Shown: in pieces, positions 13,208-21,455 of the stretch | Position numbering within the stretch: position 1 is the stretch's first letter | How the letters are laid out: each line of letters opens with the position of its first letter | Origin: Chromobacterium sinusclupearum | Lineage (GTDB): Bacteria; Pseudomonadota; Gammaproteobacteria; Burkholderiales; Chromobacteriaceae | Direction: 5' to 3' | Length of the DNA stretch: 64,000 nt | NCBI RefSeq assembly: GCF_002902845.1 | Contig: NZ_PPTF01000051.1 | Span: forward strand, 1 to 64,000 | Program-made: the position numbers and the translations under genes | Notes under the pieces: generated by a model | The model's database searches: none | What the model was told of the DNA's origin: nothing | Seen by the model: the letters and a program-made list of their open reading frames with translations, nothing else

Positions 13208-14392
13208 CTATTTTGAGGATAGGCCCAGCGCATAGCGTATCACGCCGCGCTTCAGCGGCCCGGCCTTGTCGGCTAGCCGCAAGCCCAGTCCGCGCAGCGC
13301 CTTGAGCGGCGGTATGTCGTTGCCGAATCCATAGCAGAACGCGTCCATGCCGGTCTGCATCGCCAGGTTGGCCGGCTTGCGCGCGCGCTGGTAGCGCGCC
13401 AGCGTCTTCTCGCTCGCCCAGTCCTCGCCCTTGGCGTGGGCGTCCAGAATGGTCTTGGCCAGCAGCGCGGCGTCCTGGAAGCCCAGGTTGACGCCCTGGC
13501 CGGCCAGCGGATGGATGGTGTGGGCGGCGTCGCCGGCCAGCGCCACGCCTTCGCGGACATAGCATTGGGCATGGCGGCGGGTCAGGCCGAAGCTGCCGCG
13601 CGCCGCGATGTGCTTGATGCCGGGCAGTTTGCGCGGGAAAGCCTGGCTGACGGCGGCGATCAGCTCGTCATCCGGCAGCGCCAGCAGCCGCTTCACCTCT
13701 TCCGGCCGGTGATACCACACCAGGGAAGCCGCGTCGCCGCACAGCGGCAGGAAGGCGAGCGGGCCGCTGGGGGTGAAGCGCTGCCAGGTGATGTCCTGCT
13801 GTTCGCCATCGATATGGCAGGCCAGCACCAGCGCATGCATCGGGTAATCCCAGCTGGTGATGCCGATGCCGGCCGCCTCGCGCACCTGGGAGCGCGCGCC
13901 GTCGGCGGCGACCAAGAGCCGCGCCTGCAGCTGGCTGCCGTCCGCCAGCGTCAGTTGCGAGGCCTGCGGCCGGTAGACGATATCGCGCACCGCCGCCGGG
14001 CAGCGATAGTCGATGTCGCCCTTGTCGCGCAGCGCCGCGGTGGCGGCCAGCTGCACCACGCGGTTCTCCACGATGTGGCCCAGCTCCGGCACGCCGGCTT
14101 CGGCGGCGTCGAACAGCGTGCCGCAAGACTCGTCCTGTTCCCATACCTGCATGCGCCGGTACGGCGCGGCGCGCATCGCCAGCACCTGGTCCCAGGCGCC
14201 GATGCGCTGCAGAAAGGCGGCCGATGCCGGACTGATGGCCGAGACGCGCAAGTCCGGCGCTTGTTCCGGGGCAAACGGCACCGGCGCTTCGCGCTCCAGC
14301 ACCGTGACCGACAGTCCGCTGCCGGAGAGCGCGGCGGCCAGCGCGCTGCCTACCATGCCGCCGCCGACGATGACGATGTCGCGATGTTCCAT
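13208..14392 (-). CDS. UbiH/UbiF/COQ6-family FAD-dependent hydroxylase
   Basis: A 394-residue flavoprotein monooxygenase of the group that hydroxylates the ubiquinone ring. The N-terminal FAD motif IVGGGMVGSALAAAL is at about residues 7-21. The second flavin motif is GDAAHTIHPLAGQGVNLGFQDA, and the C-terminal segment DIPPLKALRGLGLRLAD is typical of the family. ATG 14392 was chosen because AAGGAGA precedes it; a longer frame begins 15 codons upstream. It could be UbiH, UbiI, UbiF or UbiM; ring-position specificity cannot be read from the sequence. It stands alone, downstream of a LysR gene on the same strand (41-bp gap). Confidence 0.88.
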   Translation of the reverse strand: MEHRDIVIVGGGMVGSALAAALSGSGLSVTVLEREAPVPFAPEQAPDLRVSAISPASAAFLQRIGAWDQVLAMRAAPYRRMQVWEQDESCGTLFDAAEAGVPELGHIVENRVVQLAATAALRDKGDIDYRCPAAVRDIVYRPQASQLTLADGSQLQARLLVAADGARSQVREAAGIGITSWDYPMHALVLACHIDGEQQDITWQRFTPSGPLAFLPLCGDAASLVWYHRPEEVKRLLALPDDELIAAVSQAFPRKLPGIKHIAARGSFGLTRRHAQCYVREGVALAGDAAHTIHPLAGQGVNLGFQDAALLAKTILDAHAKGEDWASEKTLARYQRARKPANLAMQTGMDAFCYGFGNDIPPLKALRGLGLRLADKAGPLKRGVIRYALGLSSK

Positions 14393-14433
14393 TGCATTCT
14401 CCTTGCTGTGCCGGCCATCGGCGCAAATGGGCG

Positions 14434-15399
14434 TCATTCTGACAACGATGGCATGGCCGCGCCTTGGTCTGGATCAAGCCTGTCGTCCAGCAGCGCGCGC
14501 ATCCGCGGCACCACGTACTGGATGAAAGCCTCGTACTTGCGCGGCAGCGGGTGGCGATACGGGTAGACCAGGAACACCGGCCAGCAATCATGGCTCCAGC
14601 CCGGCAGCACCGGTACGAGGCGGCCGCTTTTCAGGTGCTCGCTGGCGACATAGCGCGGCAACAGGGCGATGCCGCTGCCGGCAATGGCGCCGGATAGTAG
14701 CGGGGCATACTGGTGGCTGCTGAACACCGGCTGTATGCCGATCTGTTTTTGCACGCCGTCTTTTTCCAATAGCCATTCCGGCGTGGCGCGCAGCTTGGGG
14801 CGGCTGGTGTCCAGCAGGATGCGGTGGCGCGCCAGGTCTTCCGGCTCAGCCAGCGGCGGCGCCTTGGCCAGGTAGTCCGGCGAGGCGTAGGCCCATTCGC
14901 GCACAAAGCCCAGCGGTTTGGCCACCAGCGCGTCATCGTGGACGTTGCGGGTGCGGATGCAGAAATCCAGGCCTTCGGCTATCGGGTCTTGCAGCCGGTT
15001 TTCCACCTGCAGATTCAGCTTCAGGCCGGGATGCAGCACGGCCAGCTCGGCCAGGATGGGGGCCAGCAGGTACTGGGCGAACGAGGTGATGGAGCTGATC
15101 ACCAGCGGGCCGCTGACTTCTCCCTCCGCCTCGTTGATGTCTATGCGCGCGCGCTCCAGCAGGCTGCGCAGCTCGCGCGCGTGCGCGGCCAGGCGCTGGC
15201 CGGTTTCAGTCAGCGCCACGCGGCGGGTGTTGCGCAGCACCAGCACGGAGCCCAGGTCTTTTTCCAGGGCCTTCACCAGTTGGCTGATCCGGCTCTTGGT
15301 GCAGTCGAGTTCCTCGGCGGCGGCGGTGAAGCTGCCGCATCGGACCAAGGCGTCGAAGGCCAGCAGCGCTTGGGCATCGGGTAGGTGGTTTGTTCTCAT
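14434..15399 (-). CDS. LysR-family transcriptional regulator
   Basis: A 321-residue LysR-type regulator. The winged helix-turn-helix occupies about residues 9-68 (ALLAFDALVRCGSFTAAAEE, then SRISQLVKALEKDLG). The C-terminal effector domain starts near residue 92 with PLVISSITSFAQYLLAP. It is of the DsdC/LeuO-like subgroup with a family-typical length. It is divergent from a small operon of two microproteins and a SnoaL-like gene, and the intergenic space holds a 10-bp inverted repeat, so that operon is its likely target. The effector is unknown. Confidence 0.9.
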   Translation of the reverse strand: MRTNHLPDAQALLAFDALVRCGSFTAAAEELDCTKSRISQLVKALEKDLGSVLVLRNTRRVALTETGQRLAAHARELRSLLERARIDINEAEGEVSGPLVISSITSFAQYLLAPILAELAVLHPGLKLNLQVENRLQDPIAEGLDFCIRTRNVHDDALVAKPLGFVREWAYASPDYLAKAPPLAEPEDLARHRILLDTSRPKLRATPEWLLEKDGVQKQIGIQPVFSSHQYAPLLSGAIAGSGIALLPRYVASEHLKSGRLVPVLPGWSHDCWPVFLVYPYRHPLPRKYEAFIQYVVPRMRALLDDRLDPDQGAAMPSLSE

Positions 15400-15433
15400 T
15401 TCTTGAACAGTGTGTCATGACATATGGGCTTTT

Positions 15434-15475
15434 TCAATCATCAAGCGCTCTATAGCATCTTGGCATGATGATTGA
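15434..15475. promoter_or_regulatory. Inverted repeat in LysR/microprotein intergenic region
   Basis: TCAATCATCA (15434-15443) and TGATGATTGA (15466-15475) form perfect 10-bp arms 22 bp apart. They lie between the divergent LysR start (15399) and the first microprotein start (15495). The size and position suit a LysR-type operator, though they could form an mRNA hairpin. Confidence 0.45.
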
Positions 15476-15494
15476 TTGAACAATGGAGGCCGTA

Positions 15495-15605
15495 ATGTGG
15501 GTGATCAGACCGTGGCGGAAGCTGCGCAGATGGCTGTGGAGATTATTGGGCGATGAGCGCCAGGTCAGGGAGCGCATCCATTGGGTAGAGGGGCGGCAGG
15601 GCTGA
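15495..15605 (+). CDS. Tryptophan-rich microprotein, 36 aa (first of two)
   Basis: A short frame with a good Shine-Dalgarno (GGAGG, 5 nt before ATG). The 36-residue product is very basic and aromatic: it begins MWVIRPWRKLRRWLWRLLGD, continues with RQVRER, and ends WVEGRQG. The N-terminal half would form an amphipathic, membrane-seeking helix. The second microprotein just downstream shows the same plan: a Trp cluster, then RQV and Glu-x-Ile. I recognise no family. The support is the ribosome-binding site, its position in a compact operon and the resemblance to its neighbour; expression is unproven. Confidence 0.5.
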   Translation: MWVIRPWRKLRRWLWRLLGDERQVRERIHWVEGRQG

Positions 15606-15666
15606 GCGCGGCCCAGACATGCTGGGCCGCGGATAGATCGGATAGGGATGGGAAAGGCGGGCGAAG

Positions 15667-15798
15667 ATGGACAAGTTGCGTGCGGTGTTCCGAACGTGGG
15701 TGGATTGGTGGTGGCAGGGCATGACGATACATGCCCGCCAGGTGTGCCGAGACGAGTCGGAGATACTGGAGCGCATCCGCGACGGAGGAAGACGATGA
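15667..15798 (+). CDS. Tryptophan-rich microprotein, 43 aa (second of two)
   Basis: A 43-residue frame starting MDKLRAVFRTWVDWWWQGMT, followed by ARQV, and ending EILERIRDGGRR. The stop TGA (15796-15798) overlaps the ATG of the SnoaL-like gene in an ATGA arrangement, which implies translational coupling. The layout matches the preceding microprotein: a tryptophan-rich helix, an RQV motif and an acidic/basic tail. A purine-rich GGAAAGGCGGG precedes the start. No family recognised; it may be a membrane-active or regulatory peptide, which is inference only. Confidence 0.55.
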   Translation: MDKLRAVFRTWVDWWWQGMTIHARQVCRDESEILERIRDGGRR

Positions 15799-16211
15799 GC
15801 AGTGAACAAACCCAAGCCGTGGTGCAAGGCTTTCTGACCGAGGTGCGCTCCGGCCGCAACCCAGACGCGGCAGCGCGATATATGGCGACCAGCGTGGCGG
15901 CGCATCAGCTGGAATCGGAAAATCCGCGCACGCTGGCGCGCAGCCCGGCGAATTACGCCGAGCACGTGCGCGATTTCCTGCGGCTGTTCGGCAATTTCGA
16001 GCTGCGCATAGACGAGCTGTTGGTCAACGGCGACCGCGCCTATGCGCGCTGGACCCAGTTTGGCCATCACCAGGCCGAAATCAACGGCGTGCCGGCCAGC
16101 GGCGAGCCGCTGGTGCTGATCGACAGCGCCTGCTACCGGGTGGCGGACGGCAAGATCGTAGAATACTGGATACAGGCGGACCGGATGGGCCTAGCGCGGC
16201 AGCTGGAGTGA
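15795..16211 (+). CDS. SnoaL-like (NTF2-fold) protein
   Basis: A 138-residue protein with the NTF2/SnoaL-like alpha+beta cone layout: an N-terminal helix (VQGFLTEVRSGRNPDAAARYM), FGNFELRIDELLVNGDRAYARWTQFGHH in the middle, and a closing strand GKIVEYWIQADRMGLARQ. Proteins of this fold are small hydrolase/isomerase-like or ligand-binding proteins; the catalytic residues cannot be assigned. It is coupled to the 43-residue microprotein through ATGA, and the operon is divergent from a LysR regulator. The function is not known. Confidence 0.8.
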   Translation: MSSEQTQAVVQGFLTEVRSGRNPDAAARYMATSVAAHQLESENPRTLARSPANYAEHVRDFLRLFGNFELRIDELLVNGDRAYARWTQFGHHQAEINGVPASGEPLVLIDSACYRVADGKIVEYWIQADRMGLARQLE

Positions 16212-16298
16212 GACAGCGTTCGACAGCCGTCATCGGATTCTGAAACAATGTCTCCTTAGGGCTGCGCAGACGGCCCGACTACCGCAACAGGAGACGCC

Positions 16299-17162
16299 TT
16301 GCCCTACCTCGCCCTGACGCTGGCCATGTTTCTATGGTCCAGCGCCTTCATTGTCCTGAAATACGTTTTCCAGTTCTACCACCCGCTGGCCGTGCTGTTC
16401 GCGCGCATGGCCGTGGCCACGCTGTGCCTGTTGCCGCTGGCGATGGGCGGCCGCATCAGCTGGCATTACCGCAAGGGCGACTGGCGCTGGCTGCTGGCGA
16501 TGGGCCTGGCTGAACCCTGCCTGTACTTCCTGTTCGAGGCCAACGCCTTGACCTTGACCAGCGCCTCGCAGGCCGGCGTGATCACGGCCACGCTGCCGAT
16601 GCTGATGGCGATAGGCGCCAGCCTGTTCCTGCATGAGCGCCAGCCGCGCCAGGTGTGGTTGGGCATCGCCTTGTCGTTTGCCGGGGTGATCTGGCTCAGC
16701 ATGGACAGCCGCGCCGGACCGGGCGCGCCCAATCCTTCGCTGGGCAATGCCCTGGAGTTCTGCGCCATGGTGTGCGCCTGCGGCTATGTGCTGATCGCCA
16801 AACGGATGTCCGCGCGCTATTCGCCGCTGGCCATTACCGGCATCCAGACGCTGACCGGTTGCGTCTGGTTCGGCCTGGCCATGCTGACGCCGTGGGGCGT
16901 CTGGCCGGACACGCTGTATCTGATTCCCAGCCTGTGGGTGTTGTATCTGGGCGCGGTGATCACGCTGGGCGCGTATGGGCTGTATACCTGGGCCGTGTCG
17001 CGCATCCCGGTGGCCAAGGCGGGAGCTTTTAATAATCTGATCCCGGTGTTCACCGTGTTGTTGGCCTGGCTGCTGCTGAATGAGCGCTTCGAAGCCTGGC
17101 AGGCCGCTGCCGGCGCGCTGGTGTTCGCAGGGGTGTGGCTGAGCCAGCGGCGGCAGGGGTGA
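16299..17162 (+). CDS. EamA/DMT-family transporter
   Basis: A 287-residue inner-membrane protein with about ten hydrophobic segments arranged as two EamA repeats (roughly 5-135 and 150-282), as in drug/metabolite transporters of the RhaT/YedA type. Landmarks are FLWSSAFIVLKY at the start and GAYGLYTWAVSRIPVAKAGAFNNLIPVF in the second repeat. The start codon is TTG at 16299, supported by AGGAG 5 nt upstream; the next Met, nine codons in, lies inside the first membrane helix. The substrate is unknown. It stands alone downstream of the SnoaL-like gene. Confidence 0.88.
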   Translation: MPYLALTLAMFLWSSAFIVLKYVFQFYHPLAVLFARMAVATLCLLPLAMGGRISWHYRKGDWRWLLAMGLAEPCLYFLFEANALTLTSASQAGVITATLPMLMAIGASLFLHERQPRQVWLGIALSFAGVIWLSMDSRAGPGAPNPSLGNALEFCAMVCACGYVLIAKRMSARYSPLAITGIQTLTGCVWFGLAMLTPWGVWPDTLYLIPSLWVLYLGAVITLGAYGLYTWAVSRIPVAKAGAFNNLIPVFTVLLAWLLLNERFEAWQAAAGALVFAGVWLSQRRQG

Positions 17163-17338
17163 GGGGACGCGACAGGGGTAGACTCAGACGACACGGTTGT
17201 CAGTTTTGTCCTGCCTGCCAATGGATGGCTTAGGCAGTTTGCTGCCACGCGGCAATATCGCAATGACGCTGGCGGCTTCCCCGCCCATGGTCGATGATGC
17301 AGAATACAAACCATTGCGTATGACCTAAGGAATCGAGC

Positions 17339-18373
17339 ATGAGTCCACGGCTGATCATAACTTGCATGGCGGTGCCGCTGATATTGGCCATGGCGATGGC
17401 GCGCGCCGAAGACACGCCCAGCGCGCCCCAGGTGCAGCAGGTGATCAAGCTGCCGCTCAAGGTCAAGCCGGCTGTCGCGGCCCCGACTACGCCTATGCCG
17501 GCGTCTTCGGGGGCGATGCAGGCCGCGCCGGCTGCCGCCGGCAAGATGGCTCCGGCGCAGGGCAAGTCCATGCAGCAGGCGGCGCCGGAAACGATGGCGC
17601 CGGGCGTCACCATGGGCCAGCCGCCTGCCCGCGATCTGTCGCAACCGAGCCCCGAGGTCCGGGCGCCGGGCGCCAAACCCAGAGCGGCGCATCGCGCCAA
17701 ATCCAAGAAGACCAAGATGGCGCATGGCGGCGCCAAGACCATGGGCGAGGCCGCCCAGGTCAAGGATGTGGTGTCCAGCATTCTCAAGGCCAATAGCGTC
17801 GCCATCAGCAAGCATAATCCGGGCTATCTGGCCAAGCTCGGCGATCGCGTCATGCCCAAGGCCACGGTGGTGACCTGCTCCAGCCCGGGCGGCCAGTTGG
17901 GGATGTCGGGCGGCGATGCGGATCTGTTCGTGATCAGCAATATGGGCAACCAGCTTGCTACATCCGAGGGATCGGTCGAGTACGGCGTGCGCCATCTGCA
18001 CACGCCCTTGCTGATGTTCGTCAGCCATACCGGCTGCGGCGCGATCAAGGCGGCGGCCGGCGACTACAGCAATATGGAGCCGTCCATCCAGAAGGAGCTG
18101 GACAGTATCGAGATCCCCAAGGGAATCGACGCCACCAACGGCGCGCTGATCAACATCAACAACCAAGTGGAGGGCGCCATCCTGAAGTTTTCCGGCGAGG
18201 TGGAGGCCGGCAAGCTGGCGGTGCTGGGCGGCTACTACGATTACAACAACGATCTGAAGCAGGGCCGCGGCCGGCTGGTGATCACCAATATCAATGGCGA
18301 GACCGATCCGGCGCGCATCCGCGAGCTGAGCAGCAGCGGCCGCTATTTCCACTATGGCTTCATGGGGCGTTGA
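17339..18373 (+). CDS. Secreted beta-carbonic-anhydrase-like protein
   Basis: A 344-residue exported protein. A signal peptide (about 1-23, ending ARA) is followed by a Pro/Ala/Met-rich linker (25-115), a Lys-rich patch (116-133) and a beta-carbonic-anhydrase fold from about 138. The zinc ligands are recognisable: Cys180 in VVTCSSPGG, and His230 and Cys233 in SHTGCGAIKAA. The flanking FVISNMGNQ and SVEYGVRHL match the family. The canonical Cys-x-Asp-x-Arg is replaced by Cys-Ser-Ser-Pro-Gly, so the Asp-Arg dyad that drives catalysis is missing. It may be a divergent anhydrase, a zinc-dependent hydrolase or a binding protein. It stands alone and ends at a strong terminator. Confidence 0.8.
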   Translation: MSPRLIITCMAVPLILAMAMARAEDTPSAPQVQQVIKLPLKVKPAVAAPTTPMPASSGAMQAAPAAAGKMAPAQGKSMQQAAPETMAPGVTMGQPPARDLSQPSPEVRAPGAKPRAAHRAKSKKTKMAHGGAKTMGEAAQVKDVVSSILKANSVAISKHNPGYLAKLGDRVMPKATVVTCSSPGGQLGMSGGDADLFVISNMGNQLATSEGSVEYGVRHLHTPLLMFVSHTGCGAIKAAAGDYSNMEPSIQKELDSIEIPKGIDATNGALININNQVEGAILKFSGEVEAGKLAVLGGYYDYNNDLKQGRGRLVITNINGETDPARIRELSSSGRYFHYGFMGR

Positions 18374-18422
18374 GCGGCCCGGTAGCGATGCCGTTACAAC
18401 CGTTCTGATCCAGACCATGCAG

Positions 18423-18447
18423 AGAGCGCCGATTCGGCGCTCTTTTT
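18423..18447 (+). terminator. Rho-independent terminator after the carbonic-anhydrase-like gene
   Basis: AGAGCGCC (18423-18430) and GGCGCTCT (18436-18443) enclose a GATTC loop and run into five T. It is about 50 bp after the stop. Confidence 0.85.
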
Positions 18448-18603
18448 CATGGAAAACTGAAAATTGTTTGGCCGTGCGCAAAAACGAATATCCGAAAACG
18501 GACTACGATGGCAGGGAATCGAGCGAGTCATGGCCGATTGCCAGTAAAGCCCCTGAATTTTATAGGGGTATAGTCGGGCGGATGTAATGGCTCCGCTACA
18601 AAG

Positions 18604-18635
18604 GGTTTGATGGCGCCGTCATGGTTTGATGGCGC
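18604..18635. repeat. 13-bp direct repeats upstream of adhE
   Basis: GGTTTGATGGCGC occurs at 18604-18616 and 18623-18635, offset by 19 bp, in the 290-bp region before adhE. Two same-facing copies could be a regulator binding site or a small duplication. Confidence 0.35.
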
Positions 18636-18737
18636 GAAATGGGTTTTTTGCCGGTTGTTTTTTCGATTGTGAAAATTTTTAGTCGAAAACGAACAATTAG
18701 GCGCTCGATATTTTCATTTGGTTTCTGGAGAGACAAA

Positions 18738-21401
18738 ATGGCTGTTAGCAATCAAATCGAACTCGACGCCCTGGTGGCCCGCGTAAAGAAGGCGCAAGTC
18801 GCCTTCGCGCAGTTCACGCAAGAGCAGGTTGACCACATCTTCCGTTGCGCCGCGCTGGCCGCCGCCGACGCCCGCATTCCGCTGGCGCGGATGGCCGTCG
18901 CCGAAACCGGCATGGGCGTGATGGAAGACAAGGTGATCAAGAACCACTTCGCTTCCGAGTACATTTACAACAAGTACAAGGATGAGAAGACCTGCGGCGT
19001 GCTGTCCGAGGATGACACCTTCGGCACCATCACCATCGCCGAACCCATCGGCGTGCTGTGCGGCATCGTGCCGACCACCAACCCGACTTCCACCGCCATC
19101 TTCAAGGCGCTGATCTCGCTGAAAACCCGCAACGGCATCATCTTCTCGCCGCACCCGCGCGCGCGCCGCTCCACTTGCGAAGCCGCCCGCCTGGTGCTGG
19201 AAGCCGCCGTCGCCGCCGGCGCGCCGCAAGACATCATCGGCTGGATCGATGAGCCGTCCGTCGCGCTGTCCAACCAGCTGATGCACCACCCCGACGTCAA
19301 CCTGATCCTGGCCACCGGCGGCCCGGGCATGGTGAAGGCCGCTTACTCGTCCGGCAAGCCCGCCATCGGCGTGGGCGCCGGCAACACCCCGGCCGTGATC
19401 GACGAAACCGCCGACATCAAGCGCGCGGTGGCCTCCATCCTGATGTCCAAGACCTTCGACAACGGCGTGGTCTGTGCTTCGGAGCAGTCCGTCATCATCG
19501 TCGACCAGATCTACGACGCGGTGCGCGAACGCTTCTCCAAGCACGGCGGCTACATCCTGTCCAAGAGCGAAGCCGAGGCCGTGCGCAAGGTGATACTGCA
19601 GGACGGCAGCTTGAACGCCGCCATCGTCGGCCAGAGCGCCGCCAAGATCGCCGCCATGGCCGGCATCACCGTGCCGCCCACCACCAAGGTGCTGATCGGC
19701 GAAGTGACCGAGGTGTCCGATCAGGAAGCCTTCGCTCACGAAAAACTGTCCCCGACCCTGGCCATGTACCGCGCCAAGGACTTCATCGACGCTTGCGACA
19801 AGGCCGCCGCGCTGGTGACCATGGGCGGCATCGGCCACACGTCCTCGCTGTACACCGACCAGGACCTGCAGGAAGAGCGCGTGCGCTACTTCGGCGACAA
19901 GATGAAGACCGCCCGCATCCTGATCAACACCCCGTCCTCGCAAGGCGGCATCGGCGACTTGTACAACTTCAGCCTGGCGCCGTCTTTGACCCTGGGTTGC
20001 GGCTCCTGGGGCGGCAACTCGATCTCCGAGAACGTCGGTCCCAAGCACCTGATCAACAAGAAAACCGTCGCCAAGAGGGCTGAAAACATGCTGTGGCACA
20101 AGCTGCCGAAGTCCATCTACTTCCGTCGCGGTTCCCTGCCAGTGGCCCTGGAAGACCTGGCCGGCAAGAAGCGCTGCCTGATCGTCACCGGCCAGTACCT
20201 GTTCGAACACGGCTTTGTGGACGAACCGATCCGCCTGCTGAAGAAGATGGGTCTGGAAGTGGAAGTGTTCTTCGAAGTGCCGGCCGACCCGACCCTGGCC
20301 GTGGTGCGCAAGGGCGCGGACCTGGCCCACGCCTTCAAGCCGGACGTGATCATGGCGATCGGCGGCGGCTCGCCGATGGACGCGGCCAAGATCATGTGGG
20401 TGATGTACGAGCATCCGGAAGTGCACTTCGCCGACCTGGCGCTGCGCTTCATGGACATCCGCAAGCGCATTTATCAGTTCCCGAAACTGGGCCAGAAGGC
20501 CATGATGGTGGCGGTGCCGACCACCTCCGGCACCGGCTCCGAAGTGACCCCGTTCGCCGTGGTGACTGACGAAGTGACCGGCGTGAAGTACCCGATCGCC
20601 GACTACGAGCTGACCCCGAACATGGCCATCGTGGACGCCAATTTGGTGATGGACATGCCGAAGTCGCTGACCGCCTTCGGCGGCATCGACGCGGTCACCC
20701 ACGCGCTGGAAGCCTATGTGTCGGTGATGGCCAACGAGTACTCGGACCCGCAAGCCCTGCAGGCGCTGAAGCTCCTGAAGGAATACCTGCCGTCGTCCTA
20801 CCTGAACGGCGCCAACGATCCGAAGGCGCGCGAACAAGTGCACAACGCCGCCACCATCGCCGGCATCGCCTTCGCCAACGCCTTCCTCGGCGTGTGCCAC
20901 TCGATGGCGCACAAGATCGGCGCCGAGTTCGGCCTGGCCCACGGTCTGGCCAACGCGCTGTTGATCAGCAATGTGATCCGCTACAACTCTGCCGACGTGC
21001 CGACCAAGCAGACCGCCTTCAGCCAGTACGACCGGCCGAAGAGCGTGGCCCGCTATGCTGAAATCGCCCGTCACCTGGGCCTGGAAGCCAACCGCGACCA
21101 CGAGCGCGTCGAGAAGCTGATCGAGTGGGTGGACGAGCTGAAGAAGACGCTGGGCATCCCGTCGTCCATCCAGGCCGCCGGCGTGGCCGAAGCGGACTTC
21201 CTGGCCAAGGTGGACGAAGTGGCCGAGGCCGCCTTCGACGACCAGTGCACCGGCGCCAACCCGCGCTACCCGCTGATCAGCGAGCTGAAGCAACTGCTGC
21301 TGGACAGCTACTATGGCCGTCCGTACAAGGAAGCCTGGGAACGCGAAGAGCCGGCTGCCAAGGCGGAAGCCAAGCCGGCCAAGGGCAAGGCCAAGGCCTG
21401 A
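18738..21401 (+). CDS. adhE: Bifunctional aldehyde-alcohol dehydrogenase
   Basis: Reduces acetyl-CoA to acetaldehyde and then ethanol with NADH during fermentation, forming cytosolic spirosomes in known homologues. The 887 residues comprise an N-terminal CoA-acylating aldehyde dehydrogenase (about 1-440, nucleophile Cys246 in FDNGVVCASEQS) and a C-terminal iron-dependent alcohol dehydrogenase (about 450-870) with GGGSPMDAAK, GGIDAVTHALEAY and VCHSMAHKIGAEFGLAHG metal/substrate motifs. A Lys/Ala-rich tail ends the protein. The start 18738 has GGAGAG before it and gives the usual N-terminus; an open frame extends 33 codons upstream. The 290-bp leader region suggests redox control, but no operator is certain. 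Confidence 0.97.
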   Translation: MAVSNQIELDALVARVKKAQVAFAQFTQEQVDHIFRCAALAAADARIPLARMAVAETGMGVMEDKVIKNHFASEYIYNKYKDEKTCGVLSEDDTFGTITIAEPIGVLCGIVPTTNPTSTAIFKALISLKTRNGIIFSPHPRARRSTCEAARLVLEAAVAAGAPQDIIGWIDEPSVALSNQLMHHPDVNLILATGGPGMVKAAYSSGKPAIGVGAGNTPAVIDETADIKRAVASILMSKTFDNGVVCASEQSVIIVDQIYDAVRERFSKHGGYILSKSEAEAVRKVILQDGSLNAAIVGQSAAKIAAMAGITVPPTTKVLIGEVTEVSDQEAFAHEKLSPTLAMYRAKDFIDACDKAAALVTMGGIGHTSSLYTDQDLQEERVRYFGDKMKTARILINTPSSQGGIGDLYNFSLAPSLTLGCGSWGGNSISENVGPKHLINKKTVAKRAENMLWHKLPKSIYFRRGSLPVALEDLAGKKRCLIVTGQYLFEHGFVDEPIRLLKKMGLEVEVFFEVPADPTLAVVRKGADLAHAFKPDVIMAIGGGSPMDAAKIMWVMYEHPEVHFADLALRFMDIRKRIYQFPKLGQKAMMVAVPTTSGTGSEVTPFAVVTDEVTGVKYPIADYELTPNMAIVDANLVMDMPKSLTAFGGIDAVTHALEAYVSVMANEYSDPQALQALKLLKEYLPSSYLNGANDPKAREQVHNAATIAGIAFANAFLGVCHSMAHKIGAEFGLAHGLANALLISNVIRYNSADVPTKQTAFSQYDRPKSVARYAEIARHLGLEANRDHERVEKLIEWVDELKKTLGIPSSIQAAGVAEADFLAKVDEVAEAAFDDQCTGANPRYPLISELKQLLLDSYYGRPYKEAWEREEPAAKAEAKPAKGKAKA

Positions 21402-21425
21402 GTGAGTTAAACCTGTATCAGACCC

Positions 21426-21455
21426 AACCGGTCGGCGTCAGCCGGCCGGTTTTTT
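21426..21455. terminator. Terminator between adhE and the convergent solute-binding gene
   Basis: AACCGGTCGGC and GCCGGCCGGTT pair with one internal mismatch around a GTCA loop and run into T on the plus strand. It overlaps the last codons of the leftward gene. Confidence 0.75.

Noticed and set aside
18680..18710. A TTGTGAAAATTTTTA stretch resembling a Rex operator half before adhE
   Set aside because: Only one half fits the TTGTGAA-N4-TTCACAA palindrome; too weak to call.
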